Assembly: GCA_017431955.1 (NCBI GenBank)
Contig: JAFRKC010000002.1
Coordinates: forward strand, 1-64,000
DNA from: Candidatus Saccharimonadota bacterium
Lineage (GTDB): Bacteria > Patescibacteriota > Saccharimonadia > Saccharimonadales > Saccharimonadaceae
Length of the DNA: 64,000 nucleotides
Reading direction: 5' to 3'
The stretch's first letter is position 1; each line of letters opens with the position of its first letter. A model generated the notes under the pieces. It was not told the DNA's origin, searched no databases, and was given only the letters and a program-made list of their open reading frames with translations. The position numbers were made by a program, and so were the translations under genes. Below are positions 51,301 to 62,918 of this stretch, piece by piece.

Positions 51301-52021
51301 CGAAATCAACCTCGGAAGTAGCGTTGCTTCAAAAATCAAAACAATAGTCTTATCAATAGTTGTTGCAGCTCTTTTATTCTTATTGATTTTCGCCGCCTCA
51401 CGCAAGCCGGCTAATGCTGAAAAAGTCTGGGATGAAGCCACTACAATCGGCAACATCGAAGCTAAAAATTATTACATTATGTACACAGACATCATGTGTC
51501 CATATTGCGACGTATTCTCTCGCCTTACTATTCAATACGAAGAAAATTTCAAAAAGTTCTTAGAGGAAAATGATGTTTTGTTTGAGCTTCGTGTCACCGA
51601 TACGTTATACGAAGGTAGCGGCATCGAGCATTCTCGCACTAGTGCCGAAGGTGCTTATTGTGCTAAACGCGAGGGTAAATTCTGGGATTATTATCACAAT
51701 GCTGTGATGTCTCTCTGGGAAGATTATCATTCCAAAGGTATTGGTGATAGTAAAACTTCTCCTATGATCACTGGCATGACAGACGAATATTGGCACGAAG
51801 TGGGCCACGAAGTGGGGCTCGGCGATGAGTTTGATAGTTGCATGAACGACCACGAAACCGTAGACGAAATAGAGAAAAACACCATGAAGGCTGCGCGCAT
51901 CACCAGCGGAGCTATGCCATACTTCCAGTTTAATGATTTTACTACCAGCGGCTTTGACCCAAGCTGGGATTGGAACTACGTCCTATATTATCTGAATATG
52001 GGCCTTGGCGAAGACAAATAA
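51281..52021 (+). CDS. DsbA-like thiol:disulfide oxidoreductase, membrane-anchored
   Basis: 246 residues. One N-terminal transmembrane helix (about 20-38) anchors an extracytoplasmic thioredoxin fold. The active site is CPYC (Cys73, Cys76) in TDIMCPYCDVFS. The helical insertion typical of DsbA follows, and the cis-Pro loop is GAMPYFQF. It would form disulfides in exported proteins; several neighbours carry paired extracellular cysteines. GGGAG gives the start 20 nt inside the upstream membrane gene. Confidence 0.88.
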   Translation: MPDENSDEINLGSSVASKIKTIVLSIVVAALLFLLIFAASRKPANAEKVWDEATTIGNIEAKNYYIMYTDIMCPYCDVFSRLTIQYEENFKKFLEENDVLFELRVTDTLYEGSGIEHSRTSAEGAYCAKREGKFWDYYHNAVMSLWEDYHSKGIGDSKTSPMITGMTDEYWHEVGHEVGLGDEFDSCMNDHETVDEIEKNTMKAARITSGAMPYFQFNDFTTSGFDPSWDWNYVLYYLNMGLGEDK

Positions 52022-52079
52022 TTTGCTTAGCAGATAAAACGTGCTATAATAAATAAGCTGACATCTAGTCAAAATGGTT

Positions 52080-52155
52080 GGCTCTGTAGCTCAGTTGGTA
52101 GAGCAGAGGCCTGAAGAGCCTTGTGTCGTTGGTTCAAGTCCGACCGGAGCCACCA
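52080..52155 (+). tRNA. tRNA-Phe (anticodon GAA)
   Basis: 76 nt with encoded CCA. GGCTCTG pairs with CGGAGCC (one G.U); anticodon loop CTGAAGA gives GAA; T-loop TTCAAGT is normal. A TGCTATAAT -10 lies at 52042-52050. Confidence 0.96.
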
Positions 52156-52197
52156 GAAAAATAAAATAAGACCTGAAAGGTCTTTTTTTATTTTTCT
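52155..52197 (+). terminator. Long tRNA-Phe terminator
   Basis: A 20-bp stem with one mismatch: AGAAAAATAAAATAAGACCT pairs with the arm ending at 52197, loop GAA. It begins at the last base of the tRNA CCA. Confidence 0.8.
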
Positions 52198-52280
52198 GAT
52201 AGCGACGGAAAGCGAGCGTAGCGAGCTTACCGGAGCCACTGACGGCTAGCTAACATAGTGAGCGTCCCGGAGTCTTCTGT
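52198..52280. other. Gene-free sequence with a copy of the tRNA-Phe 3' end
   Basis: ACCGGAGCCAC occurs in the tRNA (52143-52153) and again at 52229-52239. Preceding it is GCGAGCGTAGCGAGCTTACC, which resembles the sequence after tRNA-Val (GCGAG, TAGCGAGC and CTTACC shared). No gene is seen here. Confidence 0.4.
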
Positions 52281-52309
52281 ACTATAATAAAAACATAAAA
52301 GGAAAGAAT

Positions 52310-52765
52310 ATGGATAATCTAAATCAACCAAGCGAGAAATCGGTATCAAAGAAGCATAAAGTATTGCGTACAATAAGAATATTAATACCAACGTTATTTG
52401 TTATTGCGATATCTCTTAACTATTTTTTGTGGTCGCATAGAAGCACGTATGTACTTATTGTTTCTTTAATTCCTGCAATAGCTGTGACCATCGCGATAGT
52501 AGGCATATCAAATGTGGTGATTAATGAAAATAAAGACAAGGATAGGAGCCGCAATAACCGCAAAGGTTTACGTATCCTCAGAGCATTAACGCCAATCATA
52601 ACCCTATATCTGTATATACATGTCGCGGCCGTGTTGACAGCGTTACTTCCTTGCACAGGAATATGCATAGGAACATTTTACTTGATTTTTGCCGGGTTAC
52701 TAATTTCCATTGGTATTTGCATAATAATAATGATTATACTAACTAATAAAATTAATAAAGCATAA
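52310..52765 (+). CDS. Small four-pass membrane protein, unknown
   Basis: 151 residues with about four hydrophobic helices (about 26-41, 46-68, 85-112 and 118-147) and a basic loop (NKDKDRSRNNRKG). Three cysteines lie in the third/fourth helix region (LLPCTGICIGTF). No family recognised. Promoter TACTATAAT and the AAAGGAAAG ribosome binding site precede the ATG. Confidence 0.6.
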   Translation: MDNLNQPSEKSVSKKHKVLRTIRILIPTLFVIAISLNYFLWSHRSTYVLIVSLIPAIAVTIAIVGISNVVINENKDKDRSRNNRKGLRILRALTPIITLYLYIHVAAVLTALLPCTGICIGTFYLIFAGLLISIGICIIIMIILTNKINKA

Positions 52766-52775
52766 GACGAACATC

Positions 52776-52820
52776 AAAAAAGCTGCGAACTGCAGCGATA
52801 GGGGCTGATATAACACCTGT
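52776..52820 (-). ncRNA. Candidate tiny RNA (about 45 nt)
   Basis: A perfect consensus promoter on the minus strand is followed after about 45 nt by a terminator, GCTGC-AGTTC-GCAGC plus TTTTTT (52796-52776). No ORF fits. It could be a small regulatory RNA or an attenuated leader, but the only gene downstream on that strand is more than 2 kb away. The 5' part holds CAGGTG and CAGCCCC, which could pair weakly. Confidence 0.5.
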
Positions 52821-52826
52821 CTCTAT

Positions 52827-52855
52827 ATTATACACCACTTATGCTTTTTTGTCAA
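52827..52855 (-). promoter_or_regulatory. Perfect consensus sigma70 promoter
   Basis: TTGACA, 17 bp, TATAAT on the minus strand, also preceded by TG two bases before the -10. The best match to consensus in the window. Confidence 0.8.
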
Positions 52856-52938
52856 GTCTAGCGGTGTTATTCAGAGTGAAAACACTAGAAAAAAACCCAA
52901 AAACGGTATATTATATAAGTATAAAGGTTTAATTTTAG

Positions 52939-53797
52939 ATGAATAAGCAAATAGCCGCAAATAAACGCAATACTATCCTTATTATGGTTGGCTTTGTGGC
53001 CTTTATTGCTGCTATCGGCGCTATTATTTCTTACGCCACAAACGATTGGCATGTAGCAATCACGGTTTTTGTCATCGCTGCAATATATGCCATTATTCAA
53101 TATTTTCTCGCCAGTAAATTAGCTGTCGCTTTAACTGGCGCTCGCGAGATTTCTCGTGCCGACAATCCCAAGCTTTATAATACCGTTGAAAAAGTTGCTT
53201 CAATGGCGAATGTGCCAATGCCAAAAGTCTATCTCATCGACGATCCTGCGCCTAACGCCTTCGCCACGGGTCGCGATCCTAAACATTCCATCATTGCCGC
53301 CACTACAGGACTTTTGGACATTATGAGCAACAACGAGCTCACCGCGGTGATTGGCCACGAAATGTCTCACATCAAAAATTACGACATCAGAATTTCTATG
53401 ATTACTTTTGGTCTTGTTTGCATAATTGGCACCATTTCGGATCTTGGTTTTCGCATGCTTTTCTATGGTAACCGTCGCAGTCGCGGCGAACGCAGTCCAG
53501 TTGGCATAGTATTAGTATTATTTACTTCAATTTTGGCGCCAATCGCCGCCTCTATCGCTCAACTCGCAGTTTCTAGGGAGCGCGAATACCTCGCCGACGC
53601 ATCTTCTGCTAAGATTACCCATTATCCAGACGGCATGATTGCCGCGCTAAAAAAATTGGACACCCATGCTCGTCCAATGAAACAACAAAACGCTGCCACC
53701 GAAGCCTTATTTATTAATAATCCGCTCAGAAAAGGAGCGCTCAGTAACCTGTTCAGTACCCACCCACCGATAGAAAAGAGAATCGAAAGGCTAGAGC

Positions 53798-53817
<20 letters not shown>
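52939..53817 (+). CDS. htpX: Membrane zinc metalloprotease HtpX
   Basis: 292 residues. HtpX is an M48 protease that degrades damaged membrane proteins. Two N-terminal transmembrane helices (about 12-55) and two more after the catalytic site. The zinc motif HEMSH lies in VIGHEMSHIKNYD, and the third ligand Glu in SREREYLADASSAKIT. Weak AAAGGT ribosome binding site; A/T-rich promoter region with TATATTATATAAG. The last 20 nt overlap the next gene. Confidence 0.95.
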
Positions 53818-58219
<4,402 letters not shown>

Positions 58220-58226
58220 AAGCATT

Positions 58227-58235
58227 ATTATAGCA
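58227..58235 (-). promoter_or_regulatory. Leaderless-type extended -10 for eno
   Basis: TGCTATAAT on the minus strand, ending 7 nt before the ATG at 58219. Confidence 0.6.
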
Positions 58236-58260
58236 CACAAAGCCCCAGAAAATCGTCAAG

Positions 58261-58269
58261 TGGTATAAT
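58261..58269 (+). promoter_or_regulatory. Leaderless-type extended -10 for uvrC
   Basis: TGGTATAAT, ending 6 nt before the ATG at 58276. Confidence 0.6.
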
Positions 58270-58275
58270 AAAAAT

Positions 58276-59565
58276 ATGAATGAAGCTTTAAAAGAGAAGC
58301 TCAAAACTTTGCCAGTCTACCCTGGGGTTTATTTCCATAAAAACGAAAAAGGGGAGATTATTTATGTTGGCAAGGCGGCGGTGCTTAAAAATCGCGTGCG
58401 CCAGTATTTTCAGCACGGCGAAAAAGATGTCAAAACCGAAGCTTTAGTGGCTGAAATTTACGATACCGATTGGATCGTTGTAGATACCGAAATGGACGCA
58501 CTATTTTTAGAGTTCGAAATGATCAAACGCTACAAACCAAAATGGAACATTTTACTTCGTGATGACAAAACCGTATCTTATGTCAGGATAGATCTAAAAT
58601 CAAAAGTTCCATACATATCTTTTACGCGCACGCCAGAAGACGATGGCGCCAAGTATATTGGCCCATTTTACGGCAAAACCGCCATCGAGCGCGCACTTCG
58701 CATTTTGCGTCGAGTTTTTCCATATTACGACAGGCCGTACGATGGCAAAAAGACTTTAAACACCGACCTCGCCCTAACTCCGGGCATTGAAATTGATAAA
58801 ACTACTCCAGCTGAGTATAAAAAAGAACTCAAGAACTTAATCAGATATCTCGAAGGCGACCGTCGAAAACTCCTTCACGACTTAGAGACTCAGATGCAAA
58901 AATTATCTAAAGAAGGAAAATATGAAGAAGCCGCGGTTGTTAGAAATCAACTTCTTGGTCTAAAAGAATTAAAGAAAAAAATCGTATTTTCAAACAAGGA
59001 ATTTTTGGATATTTCTAGCGACCAGGCTTTAAAACAACTCCAAGAAATGCTCGGTCTAAAAAATCCGCCGCGCCGCATTGAGGGGTATGATATCTCTCAT
59101 CAGTCCGGCACCAACGCCGTAGCTTCGATGGTGGTGTTTGTAAACGGCGCCTCGGATCGTTCGGAGTATCGCAAATTTAAATTGAAAGCACAACAAAATA
59201 ATGACCCCGAAAGTTTGAGAGAGGTAATTTCTCGTCGTCTCAAGCATAAGGAGTGGGACTTCCCAGACCTAATCATTCTTGATGGCGGGCAAATTCAAAT
59301 TTCTGCAGTTTTGCCGCTTTTAGAACCATTAAACATTCCAGTAATTGGTCGCGATAAATCTGGCGACCACTCCAAATCCGCCCCTGTAAAACTCTGGATC
59401 CCCGAGAAAGACAAAAAAGACGCTAATACTTTATTATATCACACATTAGTAAATTTGTCAAGTAGTTCCCATGTCGCTCACCTGATTGCCCGCATCGACG
59501 AAGAAGCTCACCGTTTTGCAATTACATATCACACTCACTTAAAACGTAAAAATATGCTAAAATAG
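58276..59565 (+). CDS. uvrC: Excinuclease ABC subunit C, C-terminally short
   Basis: 429 residues against about 600 in most bacteria. UvrC makes both incisions in nucleotide excision repair. The GIY-YIG nuclease is present (LPVYPGVYFHKNEKGEIIYVGKA, about 13-100), then a UVR motif (EGKYEEAAVVRNQLLGL, about 215-250) and the RNase H-like nuclease (GYDISHQSGTNAVASMVVF and LIILDGGQIQ). The C-terminal tandem helix-hairpin-helix DNA-binding domain is missing; the frame simply stops after the RNase H fold with no decayed remnant downstream. Confidence 0.95.
   Translation: MNEALKEKLKTLPVYPGVYFHKNEKGEIIYVGKAAVLKNRVRQYFQHGEKDVKTEALVAEIYDTDWIVVDTEMDALFLEFEMIKRYKPKWNILLRDDKTVSYVRIDLKSKVPYISFTRTPEDDGAKYIGPFYGKTAIERALRILRRVFPYYDRPYDGKKTLNTDLALTPGIEIDKTTPAEYKKELKNLIRYLEGDRRKLLHDLETQMQKLSKEGKYEEAAVVRNQLLGLKELKKKIVFSNKEFLDISSDQALKQLQEMLGLKNPPRRIEGYDISHQSGTNAVASMVVFVNGASDRSEYRKFKLKAQQNNDPESLREVISRRLKHKEWDFPDLIILDGGQIQISAVLPLLEPLNIPVIGRDKSGDHSKSAPVKLWIPEKDKKDANTLLYHTLVNLSSSSHVAHLIARIDEEAHRFAITYHTHLKRKNMLK
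59555..59563 (+). promoter_or_regulatory. Leaderless-type extended -10 for holin-like gene
   Basis: TGCTAAAAT, ending 6 nt before the ATG at 59570; lies in the last codons of uvrC. Confidence 0.55.
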
Positions 59566-59569
59566 GCTT

Positions 59570-59938
59570 ATGATAAAAAAACAATTCTTATTTTTCTTGC
59601 TTAGATGGGGAATTTCCAGTCTCGCGATGTGGGTTTGCATTAGTCTGTTTGCCGTTTCCGATAGTCCGCACAATACGTGGTTTTTTGTTATTGCCGGCCT
59701 TGTTTTCTCACTCGTAAACTCATTCATCAAGCCACTTGCTACCATGATGGCTCTGCCACTCATCATTTTTACCATGGGCATTTTTAGCCTTATCGTAAAT
59801 ATCGGTATGGTTGCCCTTACATTTTGGCTACTTCCAGGAGTGCATGCAGACTTCTGGGGTGTGGTGTTGTCGTCGATCGCAATTAGCCTTATAAACAGCC
59901 TTGTCAATTTATTGATTCCGTCATATAATAAGAAGTAA
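59570..59938 (+). CDS. YvlD / phage holin family 4-type four-helix membrane protein
   Basis: 122 residues with four transmembrane helices. Conserved pattern: the FFVIAGLVFSLVNSFIKPLA and SSIAISLINSLVNLLI segments match the YvlD superfamily. Cellular members are thought to affect the envelope rather than act as phage holins; the exact role is unknown. secG follows after 2 nt. Confidence 0.85.
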   Translation: MIKKQFLFFLLRWGISSLAMWVCISLFAVSDSPHNTWFFVIAGLVFSLVNSFIKPLATMMALPLIIFTMGIFSLIVNIGMVALTFWLLPGVHADFWGVVLSSIAISLINSLVNLLIPSYNKK

Positions 59939-59940
59939 TT

Positions 59941-60168
59941 ATGGAATTAGGTTCAATTTTACAGACTACCACTTTAATCTCTGCCATCTTGGCAATTCTA
60001 TTAATTTTACTTCAACGCCGCGGCGCATCTCTTGGTGCAGGCTTTGGTGGCTCAGGTGAGCTTTTCACCACTAGACGCGGTTTAGATAAATCACTCTTTA
60101 GTGCAACTATTGTTTTCACTCTAATTTTCGTATTTTCTATTTTGGGGCTTGTTTTAATACCTTCATAA
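59941..60168 (+). CDS. secG: Preprotein translocase subunit SecG
   Basis: 75 residues, two transmembrane helices. The cytosolic loop is diagnostic: LLILLQRRGASLGAGFGGSGELFTTRRG read as adjoining motifs LLILLQRRGAS and FGGSGELFTTRRG. SecG assists SecYEG-mediated export. It sits between the YvlD-like gene and a substrate-binding protein gene, 1-2 nt from each, so they form one operon. Confidence 0.93.
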   Translation: MELGSILQTTTLISAILAILLILLQRRGASLGAGFGGSGELFTTRRGLDKSLFSATIVFTLIFVFSILGLVLIPS

Positions 60169-60169
60169 A

Positions 60170-61906
60170 ATGGCAAAACATATCAAAAAAAGTGGGCAAA
60201 AAATCACACAGAAAATTACTCGGCTCTCTCGTAAAACTGCGATAGAGGGGCGCGAGCATGTTAAAGAGAATCTAGTCGGCCGTATCTCTCACATTAAAAA
60301 CGTTAAGCTCCTAATTGTAGAATGGATTTTGCTTGTTTCGGCTATTATGCTTCTTGCCATCACGCAGCTACTTTGGTATTCGGATTCTTATTCCGTACAA
60401 ACTTATACCTACGGTGGTACCTATACCGAAGCTACGCTTGGCGAAGTCAAATCTTTAAACCCACTTTTTGCTAATACTAACAGCGAAAAAGCCTTGTCTA
60501 AATTGCTCTTTGCTACGCTCACAGAAACAGATTATTCTGGTCACACCGGCCTAGGCTTAGCTCAAAAAATATCCGCAAACGAAAATGGTGATGTTTGGAC
60601 TATTAAACTTCGTGATAATCTCAAATGGTCCGATGGCGAATCACTTACCAATGAAGACGTCTTATTTACCGCCGAAATTATTAAAAATTCCGCCGTTACT
60701 ACTAACTATGACTCCAACCTTTCCGGTGTATCAGTCAGGGAAGAAGAAGGCCAGATTGTTTTTGAGCTCCCTGCCGCCTATGCTAATTTTCCGTCCGCTC
60801 TAAATATTCCAATTTTACCAAAGCACATATTAGCCGATGTCGATCCAAAATTACTTCTAGAAAACCAATTTAGCACTAACCCAGTTTCTTCCGGACCTTT
60901 CAGCTTTAATGCTACCCAAGCTTCCACCACTAATGCTGGCGAATCGGTAGTTTATCTTGTGCCAAACCAATATTATTACAACGGCAAACCTCTGCTTAGT
61001 AGCTTTGCTATCCATACTTACGCCACTCAAGAAGATATCGTTAGTGCCATAAAATCTGGTTCTGTTACCGCTACTTCAGAACTTCAGGCTTCTGCCGCCG
61101 AAGATATTAAATCTTCAAATATTTATGAACGCCAAGCTTCGCTCAGTAACGGCATCTATCTTTTCTTCAATACCAATAGTGCAGTTTTCAAAAATAAGAA
61201 TTTACGCAAAGCCGTGCAAAAGGGTATAAACACCGAAGAGCTGCGCGCGCTTATTGGCGATAATATTCCACTTAGCTATCCAATCACACCAAACCAAATC
61301 GAGCTAGAAAATTATCCAGAAATTCCAGGTTATAATGTCGAGGAAGCTAAAAAGATTGTGGCCGAGACTGAATTCGACCACGAAGCCACCATCAATCTAG
61401 CTTCTATCTCCACTGGATACTTCGCCGAAGTCGCTCAAGATTTAGCCGAGCAATTGACAGAACTTGGCTTTAAAGTAGAGGTTCAGCTTTATGAACCAAA
61501 CCAAGAGTTTATTACCAATATTATTAGCACCAGATCGTACGATATTTTGCTCTACGAAATCGAGCTTGGCCCAGACCCGGATCTTCTTGCCTATTATCAC
61601 TCATCACAAAACAGTTCGGTAGGCCTAAACCTTTCTAATTACAAAAATCCTTTAATGGATGATTTAATTCTGGCTGCTAGAAGCACTATGGACGTCGATT
61701 TACGCAAAGCTAAATACGAAGCCGTTTTGAAACAGTGGGTAGAAGATGTGCCATCTATCGGTATCGCTCAAACCAATATGAGTTACTTCTATAATAAAAA
61801 TGTTTCGATTTTTTCTGAAGACAACCGCCTGGTTTATCCTACGGACAGATTCAACGACGTAGAATATTGGGGCGCTCAAAAGACTCGCAAAAACCGCACG
61901 CCTTAA
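60170..61906 (+). CDS. Peptide/oligopeptide ABC transporter-type substrate-binding protein (SBP_bac_5), TM-anchored
   Basis: 578 residues. A basic N-terminal tail (about 1-45) and a transmembrane helix (about 46-68) replace the usual lipoprotein signal. The solute-binding fold has SLNPLFANTNSEKALSKLLF, WTIKLRDNLKWSDGESLTNEDV and, near the end, ILLYEIELGPDPDLLAYYHSS. Such proteins capture peptides for OppBCDF-type importers, fitting an organism that must import amino acids. No permease or ATPase gene is next to it. Confidence 0.9.
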   Translation: MAKHIKKSGQKITQKITRLSRKTAIEGREHVKENLVGRISHIKNVKLLIVEWILLVSAIMLLAITQLLWYSDSYSVQTYTYGGTYTEATLGEVKSLNPLFANTNSEKALSKLLFATLTETDYSGHTGLGLAQKISANENGDVWTIKLRDNLKWSDGESLTNEDVLFTAEIIKNSAVTTNYDSNLSGVSVREEEGQIVFELPAAYANFPSALNIPILPKHILADVDPKLLLENQFSTNPVSSGPFSFNATQASTTNAGESVVYLVPNQYYYNGKPLLSSFAIHTYATQEDIVSAIKSGSVTATSELQASAAEDIKSSNIYERQASLSNGIYLFFNTNSAVFKNKNLRKAVQKGINTEELRALIGDNIPLSYPITPNQIELENYPEIPGYNVEEAKKIVAETEFDHEATINLASISTGYFAEVAQDLAEQLTELGFKVEVQLYEPNQEFITNIISTRSYDILLYEIELGPDPDLLAYYHSSQNSSVGLNLSNYKNPLMDDLILAARSTMDVDLRKAKYEAVLKQWVEDVPSIGIAQTNMSYFYNKNVSIFSEDNRLVYPTDRFNDVEYWGAQKTRKNRTP

Positions 61907-61964
61907 GATAGCTTAAGCACTGGTAAAAAATCTCAGTTGTGATATAATAGTAAAAGCACCACGT

Positions 61965-62051
61965 GCACCTGTGGTGAAATTGGTATACACGCTACCTTGA
62001 GGTGGTAGTGGCCGTAAGGCTGTGCTAGTTCGAGTCTAGTCAGGTGCACCA
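61965..62051 (+). tRNA. tRNA-Leu (anticodon GAG)
   Basis: 87 nt with encoded CCA. GCACCTG/CAGGTGC acceptor is perfect; stem CTACC/GGTAG encloses TTGAGGT, giving GAG; long variable arm. TGATATAAT at 61940-61948 is the probable -10. Confidence 0.96.
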
Positions 62052-62074
62052 TAAAGTGCTATAATGAACGGTAC

Positions 62075-62151
62075 GGGCGGTTAGCTCAGTTGGCTAGAGC
62101 GCGTCTTTGACGTAGACGAGGTCACAGGTTCGACTCCTGTATCGCCCACCA
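62075..62151 (+). tRNA. tRNA-Val (anticodon GAC)
   Basis: 77 nt with encoded CCA. GGGCGGT/ATCGCCC with one G.U; stem CGTCT/AGACG encloses TTGACGT, giving GAC. Own -10 TGCTATAAT at 62057-62065. Confidence 0.95.
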
Positions 62152-62175
62152 TTTTAAGCCAGTGGCTTAAAATGG
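62149..62175. repeat. Perfect 12-bp inverted repeat overlapping the tRNA-Val CCA
   Basis: CCATTTTAAGCC-AGT-GGCTTAAAATGG. The left arm includes the encoded CCA. No T-run follows, so it is not a classical terminator; it may guide 3' processing. Confidence 0.7.
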
Positions 62176-62232
62176 AAAAGCAAACTTGCGAGTCTAGCGA
62201 GCAAGGAAACTTACCAGTTACTAATTCATTCT

Positions 62233-62309
62233 GGGTCGGTAGCTCAGCTGGTTAGAGCACGGGCCTTTTAAGCCCGGTGTCGAGGGTTCGAGCCCCTCCC
62301 GACTCACCA
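62233..62309 (+). tRNA. tRNA-Lys (anticodon TTT)
   Basis: 77 nt with encoded CCA. GGGTCGG pairs with CCGACTC with one G.U; stem CGGGC/GCCCG encloses CTTTTAA, giving TTT. No separate -10 is obvious, so it may be co-transcribed with tRNA-Val. Confidence 0.95.
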
Positions 62310-62320
62310 CGAAAATAAAC

Positions 62321-62340
62321 AAAGGCCAAAGGCCTTTTTT
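62321..62340 (+). terminator. tRNA-Lys terminator
   Basis: AAAGGCC-AAA-GGCCTTT followed by a T-rich run; A-rich sequence back to the tRNA end can extend the stem. Confidence 0.8.
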
Positions 62341-62365
62341 TATTTTTTGAGCAAGGAGGAACGGA

Positions 62366-62390
62366 AGGCTTTTTGCAAAGCAAAAAGCCT
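62366..62390. repeat. Perfect 11-bp inverted repeat
   Basis: AGGCTTTTTGC-AAA-GCAAAAAGCCT, in the gap between tRNA-Lys and the convergent membrane gene. It may terminate minus-strand transcription, though the T-runs lie inside the stem. Confidence 0.6.
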
Positions 62391-62403
62391 AGCCCCTCGA
62401 TAG

Positions 62404-62850
62404 TTATTTCTTCTTCGTATTCTCCGCAATATCTCTTGTGTTTCGCCAAACCATGATAAACATAATAAATGATTCATAGCCGATACGAATAAAGATTGGC
62501 GCAAGCACGAGCGTACAAATGAACATCAAGAAGCCCATACCGCCAAGCGTCAAGAATGAGAACGACAAAAGAATAGCAAAGATCGTAAGCATGTAGTAGA
62601 AGATCTTTGCAAAAGCTTCAATCCACATAATCTTGAAGGATAAGAAATCTTTTAGCCATTTAGCAAACTTACCTTTTGGCTCGTTCTTTCCTTTAACGAA
62701 TAGAAAATATAGCAAAATGCCGCCAACAACTGCCAAAACTAGCGCTACGATCGTCCAGATTCCGATAGCGGTCAGCGCATCGCTGTTTGCGCCATAAGTA
62801 GTGGTAGTTGTGGTATATGGTAATGAACTACCAGTGTTATATTTGTACAT
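62404..62850 (-). CDS. DUF4282-like small membrane protein
   Basis: 148 residues. An N-terminal Tyr/Thr-rich segment is followed by a transmembrane helix (about 27-50), a basic loop (KGKNEPKGKFAKW), and two more helices (about 75-130). The C-terminal part, FLSFKIMWIEAFAKIFYYML to YESFIMFIMVWRNTRDIAEN, fits DUF4282 proteins; the role is unknown. The ribosome binding site AAAGGAGG is strong. Confidence 0.65.
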   Translation of the reverse strand: MYKYNTGSSLPYTTTTTTYGANSDALTAIGIWTIVALVLAVVGGILLYFLFVKGKNEPKGKFAKWLKDFLSFKIMWIEAFAKIFYYMLTIFAILLSFSFLTLGGMGFLMFICTLVLAPIFIRIGYESFIMFIMVWRNTRDIAENTKKK

Positions 62851-62918
62851 AAAACCTCCTTTATTATATTTTCATTTTACCATAAAAATTTTTGAAAATA
62901 TAATATAATAAACGCATT

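Noticed and set aside
62252..62449. Minus-strand ORF covering tRNA-Lys
   Set aside because: It lies over the tRNA and its terminator and has no initiation signal.
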